Part shown: positions 37,223 through 47,303 of the stretch, piece after piece
Layout of the letters: each line of letters opens with the position of its first letter
Position numbering within the stretch: the first letter of the stretch is position 1
Source: Croceibacterium mercuriale
GTDB taxonomy: Bacteria; Pseudomonadota; Alphaproteobacteria; Sphingomonadales; Sphingomonadaceae
DNA: 64,000 nucleotides
Direction of reading: 5' to 3'
Assembly (NCBI RefSeq): GCF_000802385.1
Contig: NZ_JTDN01000001.1
Coordinates: forward strand, 627,501-691,500
Program-made: the position numbers and the translations under genes
Notes under the pieces: model-generated
Databases searched by the model: none
Seen by the model: the letters and a program-made list of their open reading frames with translations, nothing else
Told to the model about the DNA's origin: nothing

Positions 37223-38215
37223 ATGGCTTCGATGTTCGATACTGCCGCTTTTATTCAGGCCGAGAATGAGCCTGTGGTTGTCAACGGCACCACCGGCGAT
37301 GATACGCTGAACACCGGCACCAACCGGACCACGCTGAACGGCCTTGTGGGGAATGACACCCTGACCACCGGCCTGCTGGGGCGCGGTTACACGGGTGAGC
37401 TGTACGCGATCCAGAATGGCGGGACCGGCAATGACACGATGTCGGTGCTGATCAACGCTTTCACCAACTATGCCTACACGCAGCTGGACGGTGGCACTGG
37501 CGCGGATCGGCTGTCCGTGAACAGCACGCTGACCAACGAAGACGCAGATGCCACGGTCCTGATCGAGAACTATCTGACCGGCGGCACCGGCGATGACGTG
37601 ATCGACGTTGATGCCACGCTGAGCAGCGTGAGCGGCGGCAACATCAACAACGAGGTTTATGCCGGTACCGGCAACGACACTGTCACCATGACTGCACGCG
37701 TGCTGGAAGGCACCGATGTCGAACTGGCGTACAACTATGCCGACGGCGGCACCGGTGACGACACGATCTTCGCGACGGCCTTCGGTGACGGTGATGACTA
37801 CCTGATCAACGAAGTGTCCGGCGGGATCGGCAACGACATCATCATCGCGCGGACCGAAGGTGGCTACGGCGAGAGCTACATTGCGGGCGGCTCGGGCGCT
37901 GACGTGCTGCAGGTGATCGGCGGCTTTTACAACGAGCTGTACGGCCAGGGCGGCAACGACACGCTGTTCGGCGGCACCGGGATCGACATCATGAGCGGTG
38001 GTACCGAAGCAGACCGTTTCTTCATCGGTCTGAACAATGGCGCGGACGTGATCACCGACTTCCAGGTCGGGAGCGACACGCTGGTGCTGACGGATGGGCA
38101 GACCATCGACTCGCTGGCAATCTCCAACGGCAGCACGTTCGTGACCTTCGCCGATGGTGGCAGCGTTCTGCTGCAGGGCGTGACGATCGCGGACGAAGCA
38201 CTGCTGTTCGGCTGA
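37223..38215 (+). CDS. RTX-like calcium-binding repeat protein, copy 1
   Basis: A 330-residue acidic, threonine/asparagine-rich protein with no signal peptide. GGxGxD-type motifs recur, with the Asp at residues 27, 45, 71, 95, 125, 152, 180, 205, 227, 246 and 255, so most are 22-30 residues apart instead of 9. It ends in a canonical type I secretion tail with DVITDFQVGSDTLVL and a hydrophobic terminus. AGGAG lies seven bases before the ATG at 37223. A close relative follows immediately. A secreted surface or matrix protein is likely; the function is unknown. Confidence 0.75.
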   Translation: MASMFDTAAFIQAENEPVVVNGTTGDDTLNTGTNRTTLNGLVGNDTLTTGLLGRGYTGELYAIQNGGTGNDTMSVLINAFTNYAYTQLDGGTGADRLSVNSTLTNEDADATVLIENYLTGGTGDDVIDVDATLSSVSGGNINNEVYAGTGNDTVTMTARVLEGTDVELAYNYADGGTGDDTIFATAFGDGDDYLINEVSGGIGNDIIIARTEGGYGESYIAGGSGADVLQVIGGFYNELYGQGGNDTLFGGTGIDIMSGGTEADRFFIGLNNGADVITDFQVGSDTLVLTDGQTIDSLAISNGSTFVTFADGGSVLLQGVTIADEALLFG

Positions 38216-38529
38216 AACCCATGTCATAGCCGGTGCAGCCAGATGGCTGCGCCGGACTTGGCCAGACGCGTCGGCAGGGATCCCCTGCCGGCGCGTTTCT
38301 GTGTGGGAGGAAGAGATTGCCGGGTCCGAATTGCAGCTGCAAGACAAAGTCCCGCCCAAACTTTCTTCTGTATTCTATCGAACAGTTCAGGCCGCTGTCT
38401 CGAAAAAAGACGGGGATGTATCCTGTCGGACAGACGATTACCTAAGATCATATCTTTCTGGAAACCATAATTCTTTTCTGCCAGCGAGGAGGTCCGCAAG
38501 ACCCAGTTACCAGTGTGGAGTGTAGCACT
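38216..38529. other. Gap between the two RTX-like genes
   Basis: This 314-bp stretch has no gene. It holds a 12-bp hairpin at 38230-38255, an intrinsic terminator at 38267-38298, then AT-richer DNA that must contain the promoter of the second RTX-like gene, and GGAG at 38517-38520 as its ribosome site. Confidence 0.6.
38267..38298 (+). terminator. Rho-independent terminator of the first RTX-like gene
   Basis: A 13-bp stem, CGCGTCGGCAGGG with CCCTGCCGGCGCG, loop ATC, followed by TTTCT. The second RTX-like gene is therefore transcribed separately. Confidence 0.82.
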
Positions 38530-39594
38530 ATGGCACGCAAGAACGACATCTTCGCCGTGATCAACGGGATCACCGACAACGCAACGATCACCGGCACGGG
38601 CGCTGCTGACACCATCACCGTCACGGCCAACAACGTCACCGTGAATGCGGGCGGCGGCGGAGACACGGTTTCCACGACGATCACCAATCGCACGGATGAT
38701 CTATTCATCTATCAGAATGGCGAACTCGGTGCCGACATCCTGTCGGCGAACGTGAATGCGGGCGCACGGTATCTCGGCTCGGTTCTGAATGGCGGTATCG
38801 GTGGTGACACGATCACTACCAATACCACTCTGTCGAACGGGTTCTCGGATACGCTGCTGGAGTCCTATGCTGTCGGCGGCGATGGCGCCGACACGATCAA
38901 CATGACGGCAGCCCTGAACGGTGGCGGCAACCTGTGGCAGGAAGCCTATGGCGGCACCGGTGGCGACAACATCACGATGAACGCGTCCACCACGGGTGGC
39001 GTCGGGACCGTAGCATATAACTATGTCGAGGCCGGTGCCGGCATCGACACGGTCACGGCCACGATTCAGGGGGCTGCCGGTTCGACGGTGTACAACGAGA
39101 TCTACGGTGGTGATGTTGCCGGCCTCAACCTGGGTACCGACGACACGCTGACCGGCATCGTCATTGGCGAAGGTTCGAGCTTCATCTATGGCCAGAGTGG
39201 CAACGACATTCTGCGCGCCACGGGTGGCAACAACAACGAACTGTACGGCATGGACGGCAACGACACGCTGTATGGCAGCACGGGCGTGGATTATTTCGTC
39301 GGTGGCGCCGGCATCGATACCTTCGTGCTGGGTAGCGGCGGCGAGGATGTGATCGTCGACTTCGACACCGGCCTTCTCGGCACGTTCATCGGTGCGGACA
39401 TCATTGCGTTCGAGCCGGGCACCAATCTCAGCCTGGTCGATGTGATCGTTGGCGGCGACGGGCTGCTGGAGATCACGCTGGCCGGCAACACGGTCGTCCA
39501 GCTCGCCGGCACCGACGCATCCCTGCTGGGGCAGCTGGAAGGCATCTTGGGCCTGCTGGGCATCGGTTCGCCGGTTGCCGGCGAGGTAGGCTGA
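38530..39594 (+). CDS. RTX-like calcium-binding repeat protein, copy 2
   Basis: A 354-residue acidic repeat protein without signal peptide. Motif Asp residues fall at 27, 45, 69, 93, 121, 146, 173, 205, 226, 245, 254 and 263, almost the same register as the upstream protein, so the two arose by tandem duplication and diverged. Residues 270-300 (GGEDVIVDFDTG, GADIIAFEPG) form the usual RTX capping region. The C-terminus (LLGQLEGILGLLGIGSP) is hydrophobic and could be the secretion signal. The ATG at 38530 has GGAG nine bases upstream. Function is unknown. Confidence 0.75.
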   Translation: MARKNDIFAVINGITDNATITGTGAADTITVTANNVTVNAGGGGDTVSTTITNRTDDLFIYQNGELGADILSANVNAGARYLGSVLNGGIGGDTITTNTTLSNGFSDTLLESYAVGGDGADTINMTAALNGGGNLWQEAYGGTGGDNITMNASTTGGVGTVAYNYVEAGAGIDTVTATIQGAAGSTVYNEIYGGDVAGLNLGTDDTLTGIVIGEGSSFIYGQSGNDILRATGGNNNELYGMDGNDTLYGSTGVDYFVGGAGIDTFVLGSGGEDVIVDFDTGLLGTFIGADIIAFEPGTNLSLVDVIVGGDGLLEITLAGNTVVQLAGTDASLLGQLEGILGLLGIGSPVAGEVG

Positions 39595-39601
39595 CCTTCG
39601 A

Positions 39602-39684
39602 CATGGCCGGCCGGCACTAACCGGCTGGCCATGCATGAATGACTGACAGGCACGCCTCGCGATCATTGCGAGGCGTGCCTTGTC
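39602..39684 (+). terminator. Tandem hairpins after the second RTX-like gene
   Basis: A 13-bp stem (39602-39633, one G-U pair) is followed by a perfect 12-bp stem, GGCACGCCTCGC with GCGAGGCGTGCC (39649-39679), and TTGTC. They lie between convergent RTX and oxyR genes and probably stop transcription from both sides. Confidence 0.7.
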
Positions 39685-39747
39685 GTATGTGGATCGGCAG
39701 GCGGGGCACGCCCTGCGTGGCGTTCTGCCGACAGATCAGCGCGCCGC

Positions 39748-40644
39748 TCAGCCTGCGCGCAGTTCCTGCGCCAGGAGCCGGAATTCCTCTCCGCGGGGGC
39801 TGTTGCGGCGCCAGACCAGCGCGATCTCCCGGCTGGCATGGTCCGATTGCAGCGGACGGGCGATGATGTTGGTGCCGTTCAGGATGCCGGCATCGATCGC
39901 CATCTGCGGCAGCATGGTCAGGCCCAGGCCATTGTCCACCATCTGCACCAGCGTATGCAGGCTGGTGCCGATCATCGTGGCGCTGGCCCGCACGCCCGGC
40001 CGGTCACAGGCGGCCAGCGCATGGTCGCGCAGGCAGTGTCCGTCCTCCAGCAGCAGCAGTCGCCCCTGGTCGATCGTGCCCGGCAGGATGATGCTGGGCG
40101 GATCGCGCAGATCATCCTTGGGGAATGCGACCAGCAGCGGATCGTCGCAGATATGCTCGTGCTCCACCTCTCCGGTCGCGTAGGGCAGGGCGAGCAGCAC
40201 GCAATCGGCGCGGCCCTGATGCAGCGACTCGATCGCCGCATCGCTGGTCTCCTCCCGCAGGAACAGTTTCAGCTGTGGCCGCTCCTTACGCAGCCGGGGC
40301 AGCATGCGCGGCAGCAGGAACGGGGCGATCGTGGGGATCACGCTCATCCGCAGCTCGCCCACCAGCGGCATGCCGGCGGATTGCACCAGCTCGGACAGCT
40401 CCTCCGCCTCGCGCAGCAGACGATGCGCCTTCGCCACCACCTGATTGCCGAGGGGGGTGAAGCGGACCACGCGCCGGCTGCGTTCGACCAGCGTGACGCC
40501 CAGCAGCGATTCGAGCTCGCGGATGCCGGCCGACAGGGTGGATTGCGAGACGAAGCAGGCCTCGGCCGCGCGCCCGAAATGCCCCGACTGGTGCAGCGCG
40601 ACGAGATATTGCAGCTGCTTGATGGTGGGAAGGTAGGTGCTCAT
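39748..40644 (-). CDS. oxyR: LysR-type peroxide sensor OxyR
   Basis: A 298-residue LysR regulator. The N-terminal HTH (about 8-66) includes FGRAAEACFVSQSTLSAGIRELE. The effector domain carries LLEDGHCLRDHALAAC, matching the redox-active cysteine pair of OxyR, where peroxide forms a disulfide and activates defence genes. This motif separates it from other LysR proteins. It ends the minus-strand pair with rnd, starting 7 bp past the rnd stop. No catalase or ahpC target is in the window. Confidence 0.88.
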   Translation of the reverse strand: MSTYLPTIKQLQYLVALHQSGHFGRAAEACFVSQSTLSAGIRELESLLGVTLVERSRRVVRFTPLGNQVVAKAHRLLREAEELSELVQSAGMPLVGELRMSVIPTIAPFLLPRMLPRLRKERPQLKLFLREETSDAAIESLHQGRADCVLLALPYATGEVEHEHICDDPLLVAFPKDDLRDPPSIILPGTIDQGRLLLLEDGHCLRDHALAACDRPGVRASATMIGTSLHTLVQMVDNGLGLTMLPQMAIDAGILNGTNIIARPLQSDHASREIALVWRRNSPRGEEFRLLAQELRAG

Positions 40645-40651
40645 CGCCCGG

Positions 40652-41887
40652 TCACTCCGGGTCGGTCTCGTCGATTGCTGCGGCAGCGGCAGCGGCCGAG
40701 GTGGGGGCCGACGCCGGCACGGCGTCGTCGATATGGGTCATCTTCAGCCGCCCGTTCTCGACCGCAAAGGCCAGCTTGCCTTCCACCAGGTCCAGCGCGT
40801 CGCGCCCGAACGTGTCATAGCGCCAGCCTTCCAGCACCGGCAGCTTGCGCACGCCTGCGGCGAGCAGCTCCAGCTCGTCCGACCGGGTGAGCAGGCGCGG
40901 GGCGACGTCGATCTCCCGGCTGCGGATCTTCAGCAGCAGCTTCAGCAGGTCGGCCACCAGTGCGCCTTCCTTGCCCAGCGCGGGGCCGCGCTGCGGCCGG
41001 TCGGGCATCTCGTCGGCCGGCAGGTCCTCGGCAGATTCGAGCACCTTCATCAGGCGTCGGCCGATATCGTTGTCGCGCCATGCCTGGCTGAGGCCGCGCA
41101 CCTTGGCGAGTTCCTCCTGCTTCTTCGGCGGCTGGCTGGCGAGGTCGGCCAGCGTCTCGTCGCGCATGATGCGGCCACGCGGGATGTCCTTGCCCTGCGC
41201 CTCCTTCTCCCGCCAGGCGGCCAGCGCCTTCAGCCGGCCCAGCACCGCGGCATTGCGGCTGGGCGGGCGGATGCGGTGCCAGGCCTCGTCCACTTCGTTG
41301 GCGTAGTTCGCCGGATCGGCGAGCCGCTCCATCTCCGCATCCAGCCATTGCCCGCGGCCGGTCTTGATCAGCTTCTTCAGCAGGCGCGGGAAGATCTTGG
41401 CCAGATAGGTGACATCGCCGATCGCATATTCGATCTGGCGTTCGCTCAGCGGGCGGCGGCTCCAGTCCGTGAACCGGGCGCCCTTGTCGATCACCTTGTT
41501 CATCCAGCTTTCGACCAGGTTGGCATAGCCGATCTGTTCGGACTGGCTGACCGCCATCATGGCGATCTGCGTGTCGAAGATGGGGTGAGGGGTCTTGCCC
41601 GTCAGGTTGTAGATGATCTCCACATCCTGCCCGCCGGCATGGAAGACCTTCAGCACGTCCTCGTTGTTGGTCAGCAGTTCGAGCAGGGGGGCCAGGTCGA
41701 TGCCCGGCGCGAGCGGATCGATCGCCGCGGCCTCCTCCTCGTTGCCGATCTGCACCAGGCACAGCAGCGGATAGAATGTGTTCTCGCGCATGAACTCCGT
41801 GTCCACGGCGACGAAATCACTTTGAGCGAGGCGGGTGCACAGTTCTGCGAGCGACTGCGTATCCGTGATCAGCGGATGGATCTTCAT
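40652..41887 (-). CDS. rnd: Ribonuclease D
   Basis: RNase D is a 3'-5' exonuclease that trims tRNA 3' ends. The 411-residue protein has the DEDDy exonuclease motifs: ExoI VAVDTEFMRE, ExoII KVFHAGGQDVEIIY, IFDTQIA, and ExoIII with Y in EYAIGDVTYLAKIF. HRDC-type domains follow (about 210-290 and 300-380). The C-terminal alanine-rich tail is variable. It diverges from aspS and is followed by oxyR in the same direction. Confidence 0.95.
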   Translation of the reverse strand: MKIHPLITDTQSLAELCTRLAQSDFVAVDTEFMRENTFYPLLCLVQIGNEEEAAAIDPLAPGIDLAPLLELLTNNEDVLKVFHAGGQDVEIIYNLTGKTPHPIFDTQIAMMAVSQSEQIGYANLVESWMNKVIDKGARFTDWSRRPLSERQIEYAIGDVTYLAKIFPRLLKKLIKTGRGQWLDAEMERLADPANYANEVDEAWHRIRPPSRNAAVLGRLKALAAWREKEAQGKDIPRGRIMRDETLADLASQPPKKQEELAKVRGLSQAWRDNDIGRRLMKVLESAEDLPADEMPDRPQRGPALGKEGALVADLLKLLLKIRSREIDVAPRLLTRSDELELLAAGVRKLPVLEGWRYDTFGRDALDLVEGKLAFAVENGRLKMTHIDDAVPASAPTSAAAAAAAIDETDPE

Positions 41888-42006
41888 AACCGATGGCCGT
41901 TAGCGACTGCCGGGCCCCGCGCCAATGGCTGGCTGCGCGATTGTCCCCGGAGAAGCGCTGTGTTCGCGCGCTTGTCCCGGTCGTGACTTTCGCTATGAGC
42001 GCCATC

Positions 42007-43839
42007 ATGCATACCTACCGGACCCATACGTGCGCCGCCCTGCGGCAGGATCATGTCGGCGAAAGCGTTCGCCTGTCGGGCTGGGTGCACCGCAAGCGCG
42101 ACCATGGCGGCGTGCTGTTCGTCGACCTGCGCGACCATTACGGCATCACCCAGATCGTGGTGGACGAGGACAGCCCCGCGCTGCCCGTGCTGGAAGGCCT
42201 GCGGGTGGAAAGCGTGATCACCATCGACGGCGACGTGAAGGCGCGCAGCGAAGGCACGGTGAACGCGAACCTGCCGACCGGCGCGATCGAGGTCTATGCC
42301 CGCGCGGTGACGGTGCAGAGCCGGGCGGACGAACTGCCGCTGCCGGTGGCGGGCGACCAGGAATATCCGGAAGACATCCGGCTGAAGTACCGCTTCATCG
42401 ATCTGCGGCGGGAACGCCTGCACCGCAACATCATCCTGCGCAGCCAGGTGATCACGGCACTGCGTCGGCGGATGACAGACCAGGGCTTCACCGAATTCCA
42501 GACGCCGATCTTGGGCGCCAGCAGCCCGGAAGGCGCGCGCGACTATCTGGTGCCCAGCCGGCTGCATCCGGGCACCTTCTATGCGCTGCCGCAGGCGCCG
42601 CAGATGTTCAAGCAGCTGCTGATGGTCGCCGGGTTCGACCGCTATTTCCAGATCGCGCCCTGCTTCCGCGACGAGGATCTGCGGGCCGATCGCTCGCCGG
42701 AATTCTACCAGCTCGATTTCGAGATGAGCTTCGTCACGCAGGACGATGTGTTCAACGCCATCGAGCCGGTGCTGGCCGGCGTGTTCGAGGAATTCGGCGG
42801 CGGCAAGACGGTGACGCCGGCGGGCACCTTCCCGCGCATTCCTTATGCCGAGTCCATGCTGAAGTATGGCAGCGACAAGCCGGACCTGCGCAACCCGCTG
42901 GTGATCAGCGACGTGTCGGCCGAGTTCACGGAAAGCGGCTTCGGCATCTTTGCCAAGATCGTGGGCGGCGGTGGCGTGGTGCGGGTGATCCCCGCGCCGA
43001 ACACCGCCGATCGCAGCCGCAAGTTCTTCGACGACATGAACGACTGGTCGAAGCGTGAAGGTTTTGCCGGGCTGGGCTACGTCACGCGTAAGGGTGGCGA
43101 GTTCGGCGGGCCGATCGCCAAGAACCACGGCGCGGACCGGATGGCGCAGCTGTATGACGCGCTGGGCCTGGGCCCGGACGACGGGCTGTTCTTCGCCGCG
43201 GGCAAGGAGAAGGACGCGGCCAAGCTGGCCGGGGCTGCCCGCACCCGCGTGGGCGAGGAGCTGGGCCTGATCGAGCAGGGCTGCTTCAAGTTCTGCTGGA
43301 TCGTCGACTTCCCGATGTTCGAATATGACGAGGAGCAGAAGAAGGTCGATTTCAGCCACAATCCGTTCTCCATGCCGCAGGGCGAGATGGAGGCACTGGA
43401 AACCCAGGATCCGCTGGATATCCTGGCGTGGCAGTACGACATCGTCTGCAACGGTTACGAACTGTCGAGCGGCGCCATCCGGAATCACCGGCCGGACATC
43501 ATGTACAAGGCGTTCGAGCTGGCCGGCTATTCGCAGGCCGAGGTCGACGCCAATTTCAGCGGCATGATCGAGGCGTTCAAGCTGGGCGCGCCGCCGCATG
43601 GCGGTTCCGCGCCGGGGATCGACCGGATCGTGATGCTGCTGGCGGACGAGCCGAACATCCGTGAAGTGATCGCCTTCCCGATGAACCAGCGTGCGCAGGA
43701 CCTGATGATGGGCGCGCCGACCCCGGCCAGCCCGCGCCAACTGCGCGAGCTGCACATCCGCACCGCCGATCAAGGGGCCAGGGCTGCGGCCGGTGCCGGC
43801 GCGGCGGAAACGGTGCGGGTGGATCAGGCAGGCGCCTGA
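42007..43839 (+). CDS. aspS: Aspartyl-tRNA synthetase
   Basis: A 610-residue class II synthetase of the bacterial type. It has the OB-fold anticodon-binding domain ([24 protein letters not shown]), motif 2 ([20 protein letters not shown]), the bacterial GAD insert (about 290-420) and motif 3 [18 protein letters not shown]. Whether it also charges tRNA-Asn cannot be decided from the window. The ATG at 42007 ([13 protein letters not shown]) fits the family; a second ATG lies 12 bp upstream. It is divergent from rnd. Confidence 0.97.
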   Translation: MHTYRTHTCAALRQDHVGESVRLSGWVHRKRDHGGVLFVDLRDHYGITQIVVDEDSPALPVLEGLRVESVITIDGDVKARSEGTVNANLPTGAIEVYARAVTVQSRADELPLPVAGDQEYPEDIRLKYRFIDLRRERLHRNIILRSQVITALRRRMTDQGFTEFQTPILGASSPEGARDYLVPSRLHPGTFYALPQAPQMFKQLLMVAGFDRYFQIAPCFRDEDLRADRSPEFYQLDFEMSFVTQDDVFNAIEPVLAGVFEEFGGGKTVTPAGTFPRIPYAESMLKYGSDKPDLRNPLVISDVSAEFTESGFGIFAKIVGGGGVVRVIPAPNTADRSRKFFDDMNDWSKREGFAGLGYVTRKGGEFGGPIAKNHGADRMAQLYDALGLGPDDGLFFAAGKEKDAAKLAGAARTRVGEELGLIEQGCFKFCWIVDFPMFEYDEEQKKVDFSHNPFSMPQGEMEALETQDPLDILAWQYDIVCNGYELSSGAIRNHRPDIMYKAFELAGYSQAEVDANFSGMIEAFKLGAPPHGGSAPGIDRIVMLLADEPNIREVIAFPMNQRAQDLMMGAPTPASPRQLRELHIRTADQGARAAAGAGAAETVRVDQAGA

Positions 43840-43942
43840 CCGGCGCGAATTTGCGCCGCCCTGCGGCACTTGCCAGCCTCCGCCGCGTTCATTAGGGCAA
43901 CGGACCAACTACAGTTTCTTCGTGTTTCAAAGAGGGCACAAC

Positions 43943-44179
43943 ATGAGCGATACCGCCGACCGCGTGAAGAAGATCGTCGTCGAACATCTGGGCGTCGAAG
44001 AGGACAAGGTCACGCCGGACGCCAGCTTCATCGATGATCTGGGTGCGGACAGCCTCGACATCGTCGAGCTGGTGATGGCTTTCGAGGAAGAGTTCGGGGT
44101 CGAGATCCCGGACGACGCCGCCGAGAAGATCAACACCGTGGGCGATGCCAACAAGTATATCGAAGAGCACAAGGGGTAA
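43943..44179 (+). CDS. acpP: Acyl carrier protein
   Basis: The 78-residue acidic carrier of fatty acid synthesis. The 4'-phosphopantetheine attachment serine is S37 in [18 protein letters not shown] precedes the ATG. It is followed by fabF, which uses its acyl thioesters. The 103-bp gap after aspS should hold a strong promoter. Length and motif are normal. Confidence 0.97.
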   Translation: MSDTADRVKKIVVEHLGVEEDKVTPDASFIDDLGADSLDIVELVMAFEEEFGVEIPDDAAEKINTVGDANKYIEEHKG

Positions 44180-44357
44180 GCTGTCGGGGGCGGTGGCCGT
44201 GCGGCTGCGCCCCTGCCGGACCCGTTCCGCCGCGACGGCACGCGCCGGCGCGGACGGGTACTCAAGGCTCGGCCCCCGGGATTTCCTGGCGGCTGGGCCT
44301 TGGTGCGTTTGGGGACAAGCCGGCCGATCCGGCGGACATGCGTTGAGAGGATGAACT

Positions 44358-45620
44358 ATGCGGCGAGTGGTCGTAACCGGTCTGGGGCTCGTTACCCCCT
44401 TGGGTGCGGACGTTGAAACCACCTGGGCGAACATCATCGCCGGCAAGAGCGGCGCCGGTCCGATCACCCATTTCGACGCATCCGACCAGAAGTGTCGCAT
44501 CGCCTGCGAGGTGAAGGGCAAGGATCATCCGTGGGGCTTCGACCCCGACCAGCGCGTGGATCACAAGGTGCAGCGGCAGGTCGATCCGTTCATCATCTAT
44601 GGCATCGACGCGGCCGGCCAGGCGATCGAGGATGCCGGCCTGCTCGACATGGACGAGGCGACCCGGTTCCGCGCGGGCTGTTCCATCGGATCGGGCATCG
44701 GCGGCTTGCCGGGGATCGAGAAGGAATCGCTGGTGCTGGCCGCCAAGGGCCCGTCGCGCGTGTCCCCGCATTTCGTGCATGGCCGCCTGATCAACCTGAT
44801 CAGCGGGCAGGTATCCATCAAGTACGGCCTGATGGGGCCGAACCATGCGGTGGTGACGGCCTGCTCCACCGGCGCACACTCCATTGGCGATGCGGCGCGC
44901 ATGATCCGCGACGATGATGCCGACATCATGCTGGCGGGCGGTGCCGAGGGCACGATCTGCCCGATCGGCATTGCCGGCTTCGCGCAGGCGCGGGCCCTGT
45001 CCACCGGCTTCAACGACTCGCCGGAACGGGCGAGCCGCCCGTACGACGTGGATCGCGACGGCTTCGTGATGGGCGAAGGCGCGGGCGTGGTGGTGCTGGA
45101 GGAGTACGAGCACGCCAAGGCGCGCGGCGCGAAGATCTATGCCGAAGTGGTCGGCTATGGCCTGTCGGGCGATGCCTATCACGTGACCGCGCCGCATCCG
45201 GAAGGCTCGGGCGCGTTCCGGTCCATGCAGATGGCACTGAAGAAAGCCGGCATGACGCCGGACGACATCGACTACATCAACGCGCACGGCACCTCCACGC
45301 CGCTGGGCGACGAACTGGAACTGGGTGCCGTCCGCCGGCTGTTCGGCGATGCGATGGCCAATGTCAGCATGAGCAGCACCAAATCTGCCATCGGTCACCT
45401 GCTGGGTGGCGCGGGGGCGGTGGAAAGCATCTTCTGCATCCTGGCCATGCGCGACCAGATCGCCCCGCCGACGCTGAACCTGGACAATCCGTCCGAGAAT
45501 TGCGTGGGCGTGGACCTGGTGCCGCATCAGGCCAAGAAGCGGGAGATCCGCGCGGTGCTGAACAACAGCTTCGGTTTCGGCGGCACCAATGCCAGCCTGG
45601 TGCTGGTGCGTCCCGAATAA
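44358..45620 (+). CDS. fabF: Beta-ketoacyl-ACP synthase II
   Basis: FabF condenses malonyl-ACP with a growing acyl-ACP. The 420-residue thiolase-fold enzyme has catalytic C169 in TACSTGAHS, the His of NAHGTSTPLGD and SAIGHLLGGAG, and the terminal NNSFGFGGTNASL block. It sits 178 bp after acpP and one base before mltG, an operon order known from other alphaproteobacteria and enterics. Nothing is unusual. Confidence 0.97.
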   Translation: MRRVVVTGLGLVTPLGADVETTWANIIAGKSGAGPITHFDASDQKCRIACEVKGKDHPWGFDPDQRVDHKVQRQVDPFIIYGIDAAGQAIEDAGLLDMDEATRFRAGCSIGSGIGGLPGIEKESLVLAAKGPSRVSPHFVHGRLINLISGQVSIKYGLMGPNHAVVTACSTGAHSIGDAARMIRDDDADIMLAGGAEGTICPIGIAGFAQARALSTGFNDSPERASRPYDVDRDGFVMGEGAGVVVLEEYEHAKARGAKIYAEVVGYGLSGDAYHVTAPHPEGSGAFRSMQMALKKAGMTPDDIDYINAHGTSTPLGDELELGAVRRLFGDAMANVSMSSTKSAIGHLLGGAGAVESIFCILAMRDQIAPPTLNLDNPSENCVGVDLVPHQAKKREIRAVLNNSFGFGGTNASLVLVRPE

Positions 45621-45621
45621 C

Positions 45622-46596
45622 ATGCGCCGCACCGGCTGCCTGCTTGCGATCGCGCTCGCGATCGTCGTCGCCGCGGCCGGCGGCTGGTTCGTGGGGGGCT
45701 GGTGGATCACCTCCCGCGTGGAGGAGGATACCACCTTCATCGTGCCGAACGGCGCGACGCTGGCGGAGGTAGCCCGGCGGCTGGGGGCAGAGGAGCTGGT
45801 CGGCTCCGCCGGCACGTTCCTGCTGCGGGCGCGGGTCCTGGGCGGCAGCGACCCGGTGAAGGCAGGCGAGTTCCTGCTGCCCGCCGGCAGCAGCGCGGCG
45901 GCCATCCTCGATACCTTGCAGCATGGCGAGGTGATCCGCCGCTTCGTCACCATTCCCGAAGGCATGCCGTCGGTGCTCGTGCGGGAACGGCTGCTGGCGG
46001 AGCCCTTGCTGACCGGGACCGTCTCCGTGCCGCCAGAAGGCAGCGTGCTGCCGCAAAGCTACGACTTCGAACGTGGCGAGGCCCGGACCGCCGTGCTGGC
46101 CCGGATGCAGGCAGGCATGCGCCGCACGCTGGCGGAACTGTGGGCGGCCCGGGCAAAGGACATCGCGGTCCGCAGCCCGCAGGAGGCGCTGACGCTGGCC
46201 TCCATCGTCGAGAAGGAAACCGGCGTACCCGCCGAACGACGCATGGTCGCCGGCCTGTATTCCAATCGGCTGCGGCAAGGGATGCGGCTGCAGGCCGATC
46301 CCACGATCATCTACCCCCTGACGCAGGGCCGGCCGCTGGGCCGCCGCATCCGCCAGTCCGAAATCGCGGCGGTGAATGGTTATAACACCTACAGCATGGC
46401 CGGTCTGCCGCGCGGACCGATCACCAATCCCGGGCGCGCCTCCATCGAGGCGGTGCTGAACCCGGCGGCAACCCAGGCGCTCTACATGGTGGCGGACGGC
46501 AAGGGCGGCCATGTGTTCGCCGCCACGCTGGAGGAGCACAACCGCAACGTGGCGCGCTGGTTCGCGCTGCGCCGGCAACGGGGCGAGATCGAGTAG
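45622..46596 (+). CDS. mltG: Endolytic murein transglycosylase MltG
   Basis: MltG cuts nascent peptidoglycan strands and so sets glycan length. The 324-residue inner-membrane protein has one N-terminal helix (CLLAIALAIVVAAAGGWFVGG), a LysM-like region (about 40-100), and the YceG domain with the catalytic Glu in ASIVEKETGVPAER and the conserved MAGLPRGPITNPG and GGHVFAATLEEHN. The ATG at 45622 follows the fabF stop by one base, so it is coupled to it. Confidence 0.95.
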   Translation: MRRTGCLLAIALAIVVAAAGGWFVGGWWITSRVEEDTTFIVPNGATLAEVARRLGAEELVGSAGTFLLRARVLGGSDPVKAGEFLLPAGSSAAAILDTLQHGEVIRRFVTIPEGMPSVLVRERLLAEPLLTGTVSVPPEGSVLPQSYDFERGEARTAVLARMQAGMRRTLAELWAARAKDIAVRSPQEALTLASIVEKETGVPAERRMVAGLYSNRLRQGMRLQADPTIIYPLTQGRPLGRRIRQSEIAAVNGYNTYSMAGLPRGPITNPGRASIEAVLNPAATQALYMVADGKGGHVFAATLEEHNRNVARWFALRRQRGEIE

Positions 46597-46669
46597 ACGG
46601 CACGCTCCGGAACAGGGAGGCCGCTTCGCGCGTCAGTCGTGCGCGCGATGAAGGAGCCATGCCGATGCA

Positions 46670-47236
46670 GTGCCATCCGATGCCCGAAACAATGCCTGCC
46701 GACTGCACACCTGCTTGAGCGGGTACGGAAGCGCCGGTGGCGCGCTGATCGTGACGGCCGAGCTGCCGCCGGCCCTGCAGGCGCGGATGAATGCACTGCG
46801 GCAGGCGCACTTCCCGCCGGAGCGCAACTACCTGTCCGCCCATGTCACCCTGTTCCATGCCCTGCCGCCTTCGTGCGAGGCGGAACTGCGCGAGGTGCTG
46901 GCGCGCCTGGCCGCCGGTCCGGCGCCTGATGGGCAGGTCGAAGGCGTGATGTCGCTGGGACGCGGCACGGCAATCCGCCTGGCCAGCCCCGCTCTGCTTG
47001 CCCTGCGGGAGGGTCTGGCGGAACGGTTCTGGTCGCTGCTGAGCGCGCAGGACCAGCATCGTCCCCGGCTGCACGTCACAGTGCAGAACAAGGTCACGCC
47101 CGCTGCCGCGAAGGCTCTGCAGGCCCAGCTTGGGGCCGAGATCCGGGCCGAGGCTTTCCGCTTCGCGGGCCTGGGCCTGCATGTCTATGCCGGGGGTCCG
47201 TGGAGCCATGTAAAAAGCTGGCCTTTTCGCGGTTGA
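46670..47236 (+). CDS. 2'-5' RNA ligase family protein
   Basis: A 2H phosphoesterase with two HxT motifs, HVTLFHAL and LHVTVQNK. Family members such as ThpR hydrolyse or ligate cyclic phosphates in RNA; the substrate here is unknown. The start is uncertain. GTG at 46670 has AAGGAG 13 bases upstream, TTG at 46715 has none, and family proteins usually begin close to the ALIVTAELPP segment. The mature core begins around residue 24 from 46670. It ends 67 bp before the tRNA gene. Confidence 0.8.
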   Translation: MPSDARNNACRLHTCLSGYGSAGGALIVTAELPPALQARMNALRQAHFPPERNYLSAHVTLFHALPPSCEAELREVLARLAAGPAPDGQVEGVMSLGRGTAIRLASPALLALREGLAERFWSLLSAQDQHRPRLHVTVQNKVTPAAAKALQAQLGAEIRAEAFRFAGLGLHVYAGGPWSHVKSWPFRG

Positions 47237-47303
47237 CCAACGCGCAGGTCCTTCGTAAACGCGCCGCCTTGCCGACGCCCATGTGGCGCGGCTTTCCCTT
47301 CGG

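Noticed and set aside
46610-46635. GGAAC-N17-CGTC before the 2'-5' RNA ligase gene
   Set aside because: Last base does not match CGTT, and spacing to a convincing start codon is unclear.
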